A stretch of DNA of 8,623 bases from an uncultured Micrococcales bacterium (GTDB taxonomy: Bacteria; Actinomycetota; Actinomycetes; Actinomycetales; Microbacteriaceae): assembly GCA_903853515.1 (NCBI GenBank), contig CAINTU010000090.1, positions 1 through 8,623 of the forward strand. The letters run 5' to 3'. Below the pieces are notes generated by a model, which was given only the letters and a program-made list of their open reading frames with translations, had not been told where the DNA came from and made no database searches. The translations under genes and the position numbers were made by a program. Shown here in pieces: positions 1 to 7,101 of this stretch; position 1 is the stretch's first letter; the number at the start of each line of letters is the position of its first letter.

Positions 1-3000
1 ATAGTGTGACTGAAGCGAACCTGCTCGCTTTCGGTCATTTCAACCGGCGTCAGCTTGGCAGCAGTGCCCAGCATCATCACATCTTTGAGGCCGAGGCGGT
101 TGCACTGTTGGCGCAACTGGGTAACGTCAATCAGATTCTTGACCGACTGCGGCGCCGGGCCATAACGATCTTCGAGCTCGCTCAGAATCTCGTCGAGTTG
201 CGCTCTGGTGGCTTGAGCCCCGCTTGCCGCCGAGAGCTTGTGATATGCCTCGAGTCGCAGGCGCTCGCTGTCGATATATTCCACTGGGATGTGCGCATCG
301 ACGCCGAGTTCTAGCTTTAGCTCGGCTGGCGACTCGTGCTTTATGCCCTTGAAGTCGTCGACAGCCTCGCCAATCATGCGCAGATAAAGATCGAAACCAA
401 CGCCTGCGATGTGACCAGATTGCTCGCCACCCAGCAGGTTGCCAGCCCCACGAATCTCAAGGTCTTTTAGTGCCACCTGCATGCCTGAGCCAAGTTCATT
501 ATTCGTCGCAATTGTGGCAAGCCTGTCGTGCGCGAAAGGGCTCAGCGGTTTGTCTGGCGAATAAAAGAAGTAGGCATACGCGCGTTCACGACTGCGACCA
601 ACTCGCCCACGAATCTGGTGCAACTGGCTAAGGCCAAAGTTCTCTGCACGATCAACGATCAACGTATTGGCATTAGGAATATCGATGCCGGCTTCGATAA
701 TGGTGGTGGCGACCAGCACGTCATAACGACGTTCCCAAAAGTCAATCACCACCTGTTCGAGTTGCGACTCATTCATTTGGCCGTGGGCAACTGCGATGCG
801 CGCCTCTGGCACCAGCTCGGCCAAACGCGACGCGGCCTTGTCGATTGTGTCGACGCGGTTGTGCACAAAAAACACTTGGCCTTCGCGAATTAGTTCGCGG
901 TGAATAGCGGCAACAACCTGCTTCTCGTTATAGCCGCCAACATAAGTCAAAATCGGGTGACGCTCTTCTGGCGGTGTTGCCAAGGTCGACATCTCGCGAA
1001 TACCCGTGATCGCCATCTCGAGTGTGCGCGGAATCGGCGTGGCACTCATCGACAAAACATCGACATTCATCTTTAGGTCTTTGAGCTTCTCTTTGTGTTC
1101 AACACCAAATCGCTGCTCTTCATCAATGATGATTAGCCCAAGGTCGCGAAACTTGACGTTGCCACTGAGCAACCTGTGCGTGCCGATAACCACATCGACC
1201 GCGCCGGTGGCTAGGCCCGCGAGGGTATCCTTGGATTCTTTCGCGGTCTGAAAGCGCGACAGTGCACGCACCTGCACTGGGAACCCTTTGAAGCGCTCGG
1301 CAAAAGTTTCGGCGTGCTGGCGCACAAGCAACGTGGTTGGCACAAGCATGACAACCTGCTTGCCATCTTGCACTGCTTTGAAAGCAGCGCGCACGGCAAT
1401 CTCGGTCTTGCCATAGCCCACGTCGCCGGCGATTAGGCGATCCATCGGCGCCCCAGATTGCATGTCGCGCTTGATGTCTTCGACCGCGTTCAGCTGGTCG
1501 GGGGTTTCGACATAGGCAAAAGAGTCTTCCATCTCGCGTTGCCAAGCGGTGTCGGGGCCGAATGCATAACCCTTGGCGTTGACCCGAGCAGAATAGAGCT
1601 TGACCAGGTCAATGGCGATTTTGCGAACAGCTTTGCGGGCGTTGCCCTTGATGCGCGACCACTCGCCGCCGCCCATTTTGTTGAGAACCGGCGCCTCACC
1701 GCCAACGTAGCGAGTCAGCAAATCGAGTTGGTCGGTTGGCACAAAGAGTTCGTCGGCTGCTTGGCCACGCTTCGATGGCGCATATTCAACGCGCAAGTAT
1801 TCGCGCATATGCTTATCGGCACCAATGCCAACCTGCCGCTGCACCATTTCAACAAAGCGACCAATGCCATGTATTTCGTGAACAACATAGTCGCCAGCTT
1901 TTAGAGCAAGTGGGTCGACGGCTACCCCACGCTTGGCGGCGATCTTTGCTCTGACTGCCGGCGTGTAGTTTTGGCCGCGGCCATAGAACTCTGATTCGCT
2001 CAGCACAATCAACTTGGCTTCAGGCGAGGCAAAACCTGCGCGAATCGGTGTTTGAATCACCAACACCTCAGGCTTTGCGATGTCTTTATCGAGCATCGTT
2101 TCGACAATTGTGTCGGCAAGCGTGGTTTGAATTTTGGCGGCCGTTAGCAGCTCGACGATGCGCTCTGCTGTGCCATGGCCAGTGGTTGCAATCACAACTT
2201 GCTGGCCGTTATTTTGCTGATCGGCGATGAAATCGTTGACGTTGGCATCGATTGCCTTGAAATTTGGAATCTCGTAGAGACCGAGATCGACCATGTCGTC
2301 GTCGCCCAAGAATTGTGTGATGGCATAGAGGCTGCGTTTGCCAAGCTTGGCAGTGAATTCGCTCAATTGCCTAAAACCACCCGCGCTCAAGTCGATGGGT
2401 GCTTTGGCACCTTCAACCGCGGCGTTCCAGGCGGCCTGCAGAAATTCTTCGTTGGTATCAATCAGGCTTTGAGCTCTGGCCTGAGATTTCTCGGGTGAGA
2501 GCATCACCACATAACTGTCTTCGGCCAAATAATCGGTGATCTGCACAAGCTTGTTGGTCAGCACCGGTGCCAAAGATTCCATGCCTTCAACCGGGATGCC
2601 GTTGGCGATTTTTTCGAGCATGCCGGCAATGTTGCCGAATTCGTGTTGCATCTCGCGTGCCCGAGCGGCAACGGCCGGGGTAATGATTAGCTCGCGCGCC
2701 GCATAAATCTCGAGTTCGGTTGGCCGGCCATCAAGGCTTCGCTGATCTGCCACGCTGAACTCGCGCATCTGTTCAAGCTCATCGCCGAAAAATTCGAGGC
2801 GCACTGCGTGGTCGGCAGTCGTGGCAAAAATATCGAGGATTCCACCACGCACAGCAAACTCGCCACGGCGAGTCACCATATCCACTCGCTGATAAGCAAG
2901 CTCAACAAGCTTGAGCGCCAACTCTGGCAGCAGATATTCATTGCCAGTCACAAGATTCAGCGGCGGATAATCTGCGAGGTCAGCCACAACCGGTTGCAAC

Positions 3001-3443
3001 GCAGCGCGCACCGAAGTCACCACAAAAATTGGGTGATCGTGAGCAGCCTTATTGCCAGCAGCCGAACCAGCGATTTGGGTTAGGCGGTGCAAAGTTTTTA
3101 GTCGGCGACCGACAGTTTCGGGGCTTGGGCTGAGGCGTTCATGCGGCAGGGTCTCCCACGAGATGAATTCGAGAACCTCTGCGCTGGGATGCGCGGCACG
3201 CAAAAACTCTGCCGTCTCTTGAGCTTCTCGCCCGGTGGCCACAACCACCAAGGTTTCGCGGCTTAGCCCTCGATCGGCCCGCGCCTGATCAATGTGGGCC
3301 AAAACCCAGTTGTGCGCGCCGGCCGGCGCAACTATATCGAGCCTTGGTTCGGTTATGCGTTTATCAAGTTTTGCGAATGCATAGGCGTCTGCGGCGCGTG
3401 CGACAAGGCGCGACAACCCCTCAGAAACGTGATGCGCATCCAT
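1..3443 (-). CDS. mfd: Transcription-repair coupling factor Mfd (3' end cut by window edge)
   Basis: Mfd is a cytoplasmic ATP-dependent DNA translocase. It pushes stalled RNA polymerase off DNA and recruits UvrA for nucleotide excision repair. The minus frame is open from ATG at 3443 to the left edge: 1147 residues are visible, and family proteins run about 1150-1200, so only the C-terminal tail should be missing. Seen in order: a UvrB-like N-terminal part with WETLPHERLSP near 100 and RGGILDIF at 199-206; the RNA-polymerase-interaction domain around VVHEIHGIGRF (520-530); Walker A GDVGYGKT at 673-680; DEEQ helicase box at 774-777; helicase motif VI QIRGRVGR at 943-950; and the TRG-type segment EIRGAGNLLGG from 996. 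The N-terminal P-loop position reads APAGAHN, without GKT/S, which is the known degenerate state in Mfd. The start sits 19 nt after the pth stop and has no clear Shine-Dalgarno, so translational coupling is likely (inferred). No frameshift was seen in a full read-through. Confidence 0.96.
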   Translation of the reverse strand, partial: MDAHHVSEGLSRLVARAADAYAFAKLDKRITEPRLDIVAPAGAHNWVLAHIDQARADRGLSRETLVVVATGREAQETAEFLRAAHPSAEVLEFISWETLPHERLSPSPETVGRRLKTLHRLTQIAGSAAGNKAAHDHPIFVVTSVRAALQPVVADLADYPPLNLVTGNEYLLPELALKLVELAYQRVDMVTRRGEFAVRGGILDIFATTADHAVRLEFFGDELEQMREFSVADQRSLDGRPTELEIYAARELIITPAVAARAREMQHEFGNIAGMLEKIANGIPVEGMESLAPVLTNKLVQITDYLAEDSYVVMLSPEKSQARAQSLIDTNEEFLQAAWNAAVEGAKAPIDLSAGGFRQLSEFTAKLGKRSLYAITQFLGDDDMVDLGLYEIPNFKAIDANVNDFIADQQNNGQQVVIATTGHGTAERIVELLTAAKIQTTLADTIVETMLDKDIAKPEVLVIQTPIRAGFASPEAKLIVLSESEFYGRGQNYTPAVRAKIAAKRGVAVDPLALKAGDYVVHEIHGIGRFVEMVQRQVGIGADKHMREYLRVEYAPSKRGQAADELFVPTDQLDLLTRYVGGEAPVLNKMGGGEWSRIKGNARKAVRKIAIDLVKLYSARVNAKGYAFGPDTAWQREMEDSFAYVETPDQLNAVEDIKRDMQSGAPMDRLIAGDVGYGKTEIAVRAAFKAVQDGKQVVMLVPTTLLVRQHAETFAERFKGFPVQVRALSRFQTAKESKDTLAGLATGAVDVVIGTHRLLSGNVKFRDLGLIIIDEEQRFGVEHKEKLKDLKMNVDVLSMSATPIPRTLEMAITGIREMSTLATPPEERHPILTYVGGYNEKQVVAAIHRELIREGQVFFVHNRVDTIDKAASRLAELVPEARIAVAHGQMNESQLEQVVIDFWERRYDVLVATTIIEAGIDIPNANTLIVDRAENFGLSQLHQIRGRVGRSRERAYAYFFYSPDKPLSPFAHDRLATIATNNELGSGMQVALKDLEIRGAGNLLGGEQSGHIAGVGFDLYLRMIGEAVDDFKGIKHESPAELKLELGVDAHIPVEYIDSERLRLEAYHKLSAASGAQATRAQLDEILSELEDRYGPAPQSVKNLIDVTQLRQQCNRLGLKDVMMLGTAAKLTPVEMTESEQVRFSHT

Positions 3444-3462
3444 GGGGTCAAGTCTAAGTTGT

Positions 3463-4029
3463 TTAGTTGAAGCGCTGTTGTGCGGCGGCAACGCCTTCGA
3501 GCACAATGGCCTCAGCTGCATCGGCTGCCAACTCTAAAGTGGTTGGCAGCTCTTTGCGTTCTGGGCCAGAAAAGTCTTTGAGCACATAGTCGGCGGCATC
3601 TGTGCGGCCGGGTGGGCGGCCGATGCCGATGCGCACGCGCGCATAATCTGGCCCACCACACGCAGCGATGATATCGCGCAGACCATTGTGGCCCCCATGG
3701 CCGCCACCGAGTTTTATGCGCAGCGTGGCCGCATCGATGTCGAGTTCATCGTGCAAAACAATTACGTGATCTAGCGGCACGTCATAGAACTTCATCAGGC
3801 TAGATACCGGGCCGCCGCTTGCGTTCATAAAACTGAGCGGCTTAGCCAAAATGACTTTCGCTGTTGTTGCAGTGCCAACGCCGAGACGGCCTTCTGCAAC
3901 AAGCGCGTGAGATTTGTGAGATTTGAAGCTTGCCCCGATGCGCGAGGCTAAAACATCGACTGCCATAAAACCAACATTGTGCCGGTTGTGAGAATAGTCG
4001 GGCCCGGGGTTACCGAGCCCGACTATCAA
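3463..4029 (-). CDS. pth: Peptidyl-tRNA hydrolase
   Basis: Pth cleaves the ester bond of peptidyl-tRNAs that drop off ribosomes, returning free tRNA; it is a cytoplasmic, usually essential enzyme. Counting from the TTG at 4029 gives 188 residues. Family landmarks are GLGNPG (4-9, with the conserved Asn), RHNVGF (16-21, catalytic His17), LAKPLSFMN (61-69), HDELD (93-97, the Asp that assists the His), GGHNGLRD (112-119) and RIGIGRPPGR (133-142). The start is uncertain, because no ATG or GTG lies in frame upstream of the conserved core. TTG 4029 gives a protein starting one residue before IVGLGNPG, with no Shine-Dalgarno. An in-frame CTG at 4050 would add seven residues (195 in all) ending APFLIVGLG, closely resembling the start of the mycobacterial protein as I recall it, and has AGG seven bases upstream. 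It follows rplY by 35 nt (or 14 nt from CTG) and precedes mfd by 19 nt. Confidence 0.95.
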   Translation of the reverse strand: MIVGLGNPGPDYSHNRHNVGFMAVDVLASRIGASFKSHKSHALVAEGRLGVGTATTAKVILAKPLSFMNASGGPVSSLMKFYDVPLDHVIVLHDELDIDAATLRIKLGGGHGGHNGLRDIIAACGGPDYARVRIGIGRPPGRTDAADYVLKDFSGPERKELPTTLELAADAAEAIVLEGVAAAQQRFN

Positions 4030-4064
4030 AAATGGTGCCGAGTTGTTCAGAGCAAAACCTAGCT

Positions 4065-4649
4065 TTAGGCCTTAGCGTCAGCAGCAGGTGCTACTTCAGC
4101 ATCTGAAGCGCCAGCGCCGGTGCCAACAACCGAAGCGATCAATACGTGATCGTCAAGGTCAAGCTTTGCGCCAGCAGGCAACTTAACGTCGCCGGCGGTT
4201 ACGTGGAAGCCCAAGCCTTCTTTGTTGAAGACAACTTCAACGAATTCTGGGATTGTGCGAGCGTCAACTTCTAGCTTCACAGTCTTGTGCTCAAGGTCGA
4301 TAATGGTGCCCGACATTGATTCACCAATGACGTGAACAGGAACCTCAACGTGAACGCGCTCGCCCTTTGTGATTTCAACTAGGTCAACGTGCTCGATTAC
4401 CTGAGTAACAACATCTTTGCTGGCTGACTTAACCAAAACGGTTTCGACCTTGCCGTCGAGGGTTAGCTCGATGATGGCGTTCTTGTGACGCAACACTAGA
4501 GCTACCTGGCGAGCAGGCAAAGTGATGTGGCGTGGTTCGCTGCCGTGCCCATAAATCACAGCTGGTGTGCGGCCGGCGGCACGAGCCTTGCGAGCTGAAC
4601 CTTTGCCGAAGGTGGTGCGGAATTCGCCAATAAGGCTGTTTTCTGACAT
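4065..4649 (-). CDS. rplY: Large ribosomal subunit protein bL25, long CTC form
   Basis: bL25 binds 5S rRNA in the central protuberance of the 50S subunit; the long CTC/TL5 form has been linked to general stress in other bacteria. The protein is 194 residues from ATG 4649. Residues 1-95 form the 5S-binding domain, with the signature FGKGSARKARAAGRTPAVIYG at about 14-34. Residues about 96-180 form the beta-rich TL5 C-terminal domain (KGERVHVEVPV near 95, then IPEFVEVVFN near 133). The last 15-18 residues are an Ala/Asp/Glu-rich tail, probably disordered. I chose the ATG because MSENSLIGEF matches the usual family start. A TTG at 4670 would add MQIERKL, with no family support. The ribosome-binding site is poor (GAAAG about 7 nt upstream), which is unusual for a ribosomal protein. 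It leads the rplY-pth-mfd group and follows a 182-nt leader. Confidence 0.96.
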   Translation of the reverse strand: MSENSLIGEFRTTFGKGSARKARAAGRTPAVIYGHGSEPRHITLPARQVALVLRHKNAIIELTLDGKVETVLVKSASKDVVTQVIEHVDLVEITKGERVHVEVPVHVIGESMSGTIIDLEHKTVKLEVDARTIPEFVEVVFNKEGLGFHVTAGDVKLPAGAKLDLDDHVLIASVVGTGAGASDAEVAPAADAKA

Positions 4650-4831
4650 GAGTTTTCTTTCGATCTGCAAAAGCGGTTGCCTTTGAGGTTTCTAATTGTC
4701 TTCAACTCAAGCGTGATACGCGAGGAATGTTGGCCCTACGGCCTAAATGACCCCGTCGATAACGGCTTCGGGTTCAATCTGGCTCTCACCATTTCAAACC
4801 GTCGGCCCTCGCCGTTGTTTCGTTGACAAGT
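4650..4831 (-). promoter_or_regulatory. Non-coding leader upstream of rplY
   Basis: This 182-nt gap between the permease stop and the rplY ATG is the only substantial non-coding stretch in the window. I found no ORF with a family motif, and no sigma-70-like pair with both boxes convincing; TTGTCA just after the permease stop is the closest -35-like hexamer, without a matching -10. Two further inverted repeats lie downstream of the main structure. One is GGCC-GTAG-GGCC (plus coordinates 4732-4743). The other is TTGAGTT with AACCTCAA, seven pairs with one bulged C. No run of T follows either, so neither reads as an intrinsic terminator. The likeliest content is an rplY promoter and 5' UTR (inferred). 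Confidence 0.5.
4761..4816 (-). other. Nested inverted repeats, candidate structured RNA in rplY leader
   Basis: On the minus strand three nested complementary pairs are visible. The outer arm AACGGC (4816-4811) pairs with GCCGTT (4766-4761). The middle arm GGTT (4800-4797) pairs with AACC (4774-4771). The inner hairpin is TGGT-GAGA-GCCA (4791-4780), closed over a GNRA-type tetraloop, with one G-U pair. No poly-T follows, so a terminator is unlikely. The arms are short with unpaired stretches between them, so chance pairing is possible. A ribosomal-protein leader controlling rplY would fit the position but is not shown. Confidence 0.35.
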
Positions 4832-6121
4832 CTAGTTGCGCTTAGCCCTGCCAGCAAGGCGAGAACTGATTGAGCGTATCAACAGTGCGATAACAAGGAT
4901 TGCGGTGCTCGCGCCAACTGCTGGCCCTGGCACACTGAGCACCAACACGGCACACAGAGCGAATCCGAGGATGGCCACTATTCTCGGCTGCTTTCGCTGC
5001 TCTTTAGGTTGGGCCAGCACAGCTAAATGCCCAATCGCGTAATAAAGTAACACGCTGAAGCTCGAGAAGCCGATGACGATCCAGGTTTGCTCTGACCAAA
5101 TCACAAAACCAATCGCAGTCAGAGCAATCATTGATTCAACTAAGTACGGTGCGCCAAATTTGTTTCGCTTGGCCAGAAGCTTTGGCAGTTCGCCATCGGC
5201 TGCCATAGTGGCCGCTGTTCTCGCTGTGCCAGCCAACAGTGCCAGCATCGAACCAAGGGCTGCGATGACAACCACAAAAATCACAACGTTTGAATTAAGA
5301 TTTGGCGCCGTTCGGGCAAGCATTTGCACAAACGGAGCATCACTGGTTGCTTCATTGCCAGGGTTCTCGAAACCAAATAGCGCCACAACAATTGCGAAAT
5401 AGACAGCGATCACAACCGCAAGCGAAATCACGATGGCTCTAGGAATGTTTCGACGCGATTCACGAACCTCGTCGCCGAGCGTTGCGACACGGGCATAACC
5501 AGCAAAGGCAAAAAACAAGAGCGAAGCGGCCGCCAAAATGCCCTTACCCCCATGAACACCGACGCTCATGTGAGTTGGTGATCCATGTTGAAAAGCTGAA
5601 CCAATGCTAAATAGCAAAAACAGCAAAGTGACTGATGCAAGAATTCCGGCAACCAAAGCGGTGCGGTTGATGCCGAGCACGTTAAGTGCGAATAGTGCTG
5701 CGATGGTAACAATTGCGGCCAAATGGCCAGCTGGGTTGGGCAACGCAAATGCCGAGTTGACGTAATGGTCGATGATGAGGGCAATGGCTGCAATCGATCC
5801 GATTTTGCCGAACACAAACGCTATGCCGGCAACAAAGGCAGTCGATGGGTTCAGGTGCTGGCGAGAATAACTATAGATGCCGCCAGGTCGCGAGTTATTA
5901 CTTGCCAGTTGATAGACCGATGCCGCATTGAGCGAAGCCACGGCGGCAGCCAAAAGCGCCGCAAGATAGATGCCGTCGTGAGCTAGCGACCAAGCGCTAG
6001 ACCAAACGAAGAATACTCCGGCCCCGAGCATTGATGCGAGGCCGATCGCCACAGCCCCCACCAACGAGAGTTGTTGCTGTGATTTCAGAACAGAATCTGG
6101 ATTTGGTTTAGACGTGGCCAT
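4832..6121 (-). CDS. APC-superfamily amino acid permease, substrate unknown
   Basis: This is an inner-membrane transporter of the amino acid-polyamine-organocation (APC) superfamily, expected to move an amino acid or related amine by proton coupling or exchange. The protein is 429 residues from ATG 6121. About twelve hydrophobic segments can be counted: near 20-40, 51-72, 94-118, 131-150, 155-174, 191-211, 230-250, 279-299, 328-345, 347-367, 380-397 and 399-416. Segment 1 carries the broken-helix motif SMLGAGVFF (30-38). Segment 6 carries FAFAGYARVATLGDEV, followed by the family signature RRNIPRAI, and GELPKLLAKRNKFGAP follows segment 8. The C-terminal tail is basic (AGRAKRN). The ATG overlaps the prs stop by 14 nt, so translation is probably coupled; an adjacent TTG at 6124 is a less likely start. 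The substrate cannot be read from the sequence. Co-expression with prs suggests a constitutive role, but this is inference only. Confidence 0.9.
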   Translation of the reverse strand: MATSKPNPDSVLKSQQQLSLVGAVAIGLASMLGAGVFFVWSSAWSLAHDGIYLAALLAAAVASLNAASVYQLASNNSRPGGIYSYSRQHLNPSTAFVAGIAFVFGKIGSIAAIALIIDHYVNSAFALPNPAGHLAAIVTIAALFALNVLGINRTALVAGILASVTLLFLLFSIGSAFQHGSPTHMSVGVHGGKGILAAASLLFFAFAGYARVATLGDEVRESRRNIPRAIVISLAVVIAVYFAIVVALFGFENPGNEATSDAPFVQMLARTAPNLNSNVVIFVVVIAALGSMLALLAGTARTAATMAADGELPKLLAKRNKFGAPYLVESMIALTAIGFVIWSEQTWIVIGFSSFSVLLYYAIGHLAVLAQPKEQRKQPRIVAILGFALCAVLVLSVPGPAVGASTAILVIALLIRSISSRLAGRAKRN

Positions 6122-7082
6122 CAAACAGCTCTGTCACAGAGTTGTCTTCGAAGACGCTCGAAATCGCACGCGAAATAAGCGGCGCGATTGAAAGCACAGT
6201 CAGTTTGTCGAAGTGTTTGTCAGCTGGGATTGGCAATGTGTTGGTGACAATCACGTTATCGACGGCATCTGATGAAAGACGCTCAACAGCTGGGTCGCTA
6301 AACACGGCGTGAGTTGCAGCCACAATAACGCGACCAGCACCGTTGTCGCGCAAGGCCTTGGCTGCAGCCACAATTGTGCCGGCGGTGTCGATCATGTCAT
6401 CGACCAAGACACAGACGCGACCCTCAACCTCACCGACGAGCTCGTTCACCTGCACCTGGTTTGGTTTGTTTGGATCGCGACGCTTGTGAATGATGGCGAG
6501 TGGGGCACCTAGTCGGTCGGCCCAAATATCCGCCACTCTAACTCGACCAGAATCAGGCGAGACAACAGTCAAATTATCTGAACCGAATTCTTTTTTCACA
6601 TGATCGGCCAAGAGCGGCAACGCCCAAAGGTGATCAACTGGGCCATCAAAGAAACCTTGAATCTGCGGGCTGTGCAAATCGACAGACATCAAGCGATCGG
6701 CGCCGGCGGCTTTATAGAGATCGGCAATCAATCGCGCCGAAATAGGCTCGCGACCTTTGTGCTTTTTGTCTTGGCGGGCGTATGGGAAAAACGGTGAAAC
6801 AACGGTGATTCGCTTAGCGCTCGCACGCTTTAGGGCATCAATCATGATTAGCTGTTCCATCAGCGCATCATTCAACGGTGCACTGTGTGACTGAAGCACG
6901 AAGGCATCAACACCGCGCACGCTTTCTTCGAAGCGCACAAAAATCTCACCGTTGGCAAAGTCATAGGCGGTCATCGGCACTATCTCGGTGCCAAGCAGGG
7001 TGGCAATCTCGGCGGCCAACTCTGGGTGCGCTCTACCGCTAGCTAAAACAAGCCTCTTTTGACCGTTAGCTTTGATTTGCAT
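6108..7082 (-). CDS. prs: Ribose-phosphate pyrophosphokinase (PRPP synthetase)
   Basis: Prs transfers pyrophosphate from ATP to ribose 5-phosphate, giving PRPP for purine, pyrimidine, NAD, histidine and tryptophan synthesis; it is cytoplasmic and usually hexameric. The length, 324 residues, is normal. Motifs seen are SGRAHPELA (15-23), the ATP-binding loop FPYARQDKKHKGREPIS (99-115), VDLHSPQIQGFFDGP (134-148), VVSPDSGRVRVADIWADRLG (173-192), the flexible catalytic loop HKRRDP (199-204) with its Lys and Arg, and the ribose-phosphate-binding VLVDDMIDTAGTI (225-237). This is the class I bacterial type. ATG 7082 is fixed by a strong Shine-Dalgarno and matches the family N-terminus (IKANGQKRLVLASGRAHPE). 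It lies 19 nt after glmU, an old pairing in Actinobacteria, and its last codons overlap the permease start. Confidence 0.98.
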   Translation of the reverse strand: MQIKANGQKRLVLASGRAHPELAAEIATLLGTEIVPMTAYDFANGEIFVRFEESVRGVDAFVLQSHSAPLNDALMEQLIMIDALKRASAKRITVVSPFFPYARQDKKHKGREPISARLIADLYKAAGADRLMSVDLHSPQIQGFFDGPVDHLWALPLLADHVKKEFGSDNLTVVSPDSGRVRVADIWADRLGAPLAIIHKRRDPNKPNQVQVNELVGEVEGRVCVLVDDMIDTAGTIVAAAKALRDNGAGRVIVAATHAVFSDPAVERLSSDAVDNVIVTNTLPIPADKHFDKLTVLSIAPLISRAISSVFEDNSVTELFDGHV

Positions 7083-7087
7083 GAGCG

Positions 7088-7092
7088 CTCCT
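7088..7092 (-). promoter_or_regulatory. Shine-Dalgarno of prs
   Basis: AGGAG lies five bases upstream of the prs ATG, inside the 19-nt gap after the glmU stop. It is the best ribosome-binding site in the window and supports ATG 7082 as the start. Confidence 0.8.
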
Positions 7093-7101
7093 ATTTCTTG
7101 T

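Noticed and set aside
1123..1705. Minus-strand open frames (140, 71 and 67 codons)
   Set aside because: They lie in the wrong minus frames inside mfd. The real mfd frame covers the same stretch with Walker A and DEEQ motifs.
528..2498. Several plus-strand open frames of 60-150 codons
   Set aside because: They are antisense to mfd, which reads without interruption with all helicase motifs in the minus frame. They are shadows of its codon pattern.
4650..4670. Upstream TTG start for rplY adding seven residues
   Set aside because: The added residues have no family counterpart. The ATG at 4649 gives the normal bL25 N-terminus.
4732..4743. GGCC-GTAG-GGCC hairpin as an intrinsic terminator
   Set aside because: The stem is only four pairs and no T-run follows on either strand.
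4761..4802. tRNA-like 3' end on the plus strand (GGTTCAATC followed by CACCA-like bases)
   Set aside because: The T-stem does not pair beyond one or two bases and only 12 bases follow the loop instead of 16. No anticodon arm is found upstream.
3..6896. 13-base repeat GTGTGACTGAAGC, near position 4 and near 6885
   Set aside because: One shared 13-mer in a window this size is expected by chance, and both copies lie inside unrelated coding genes (mfd and prs).
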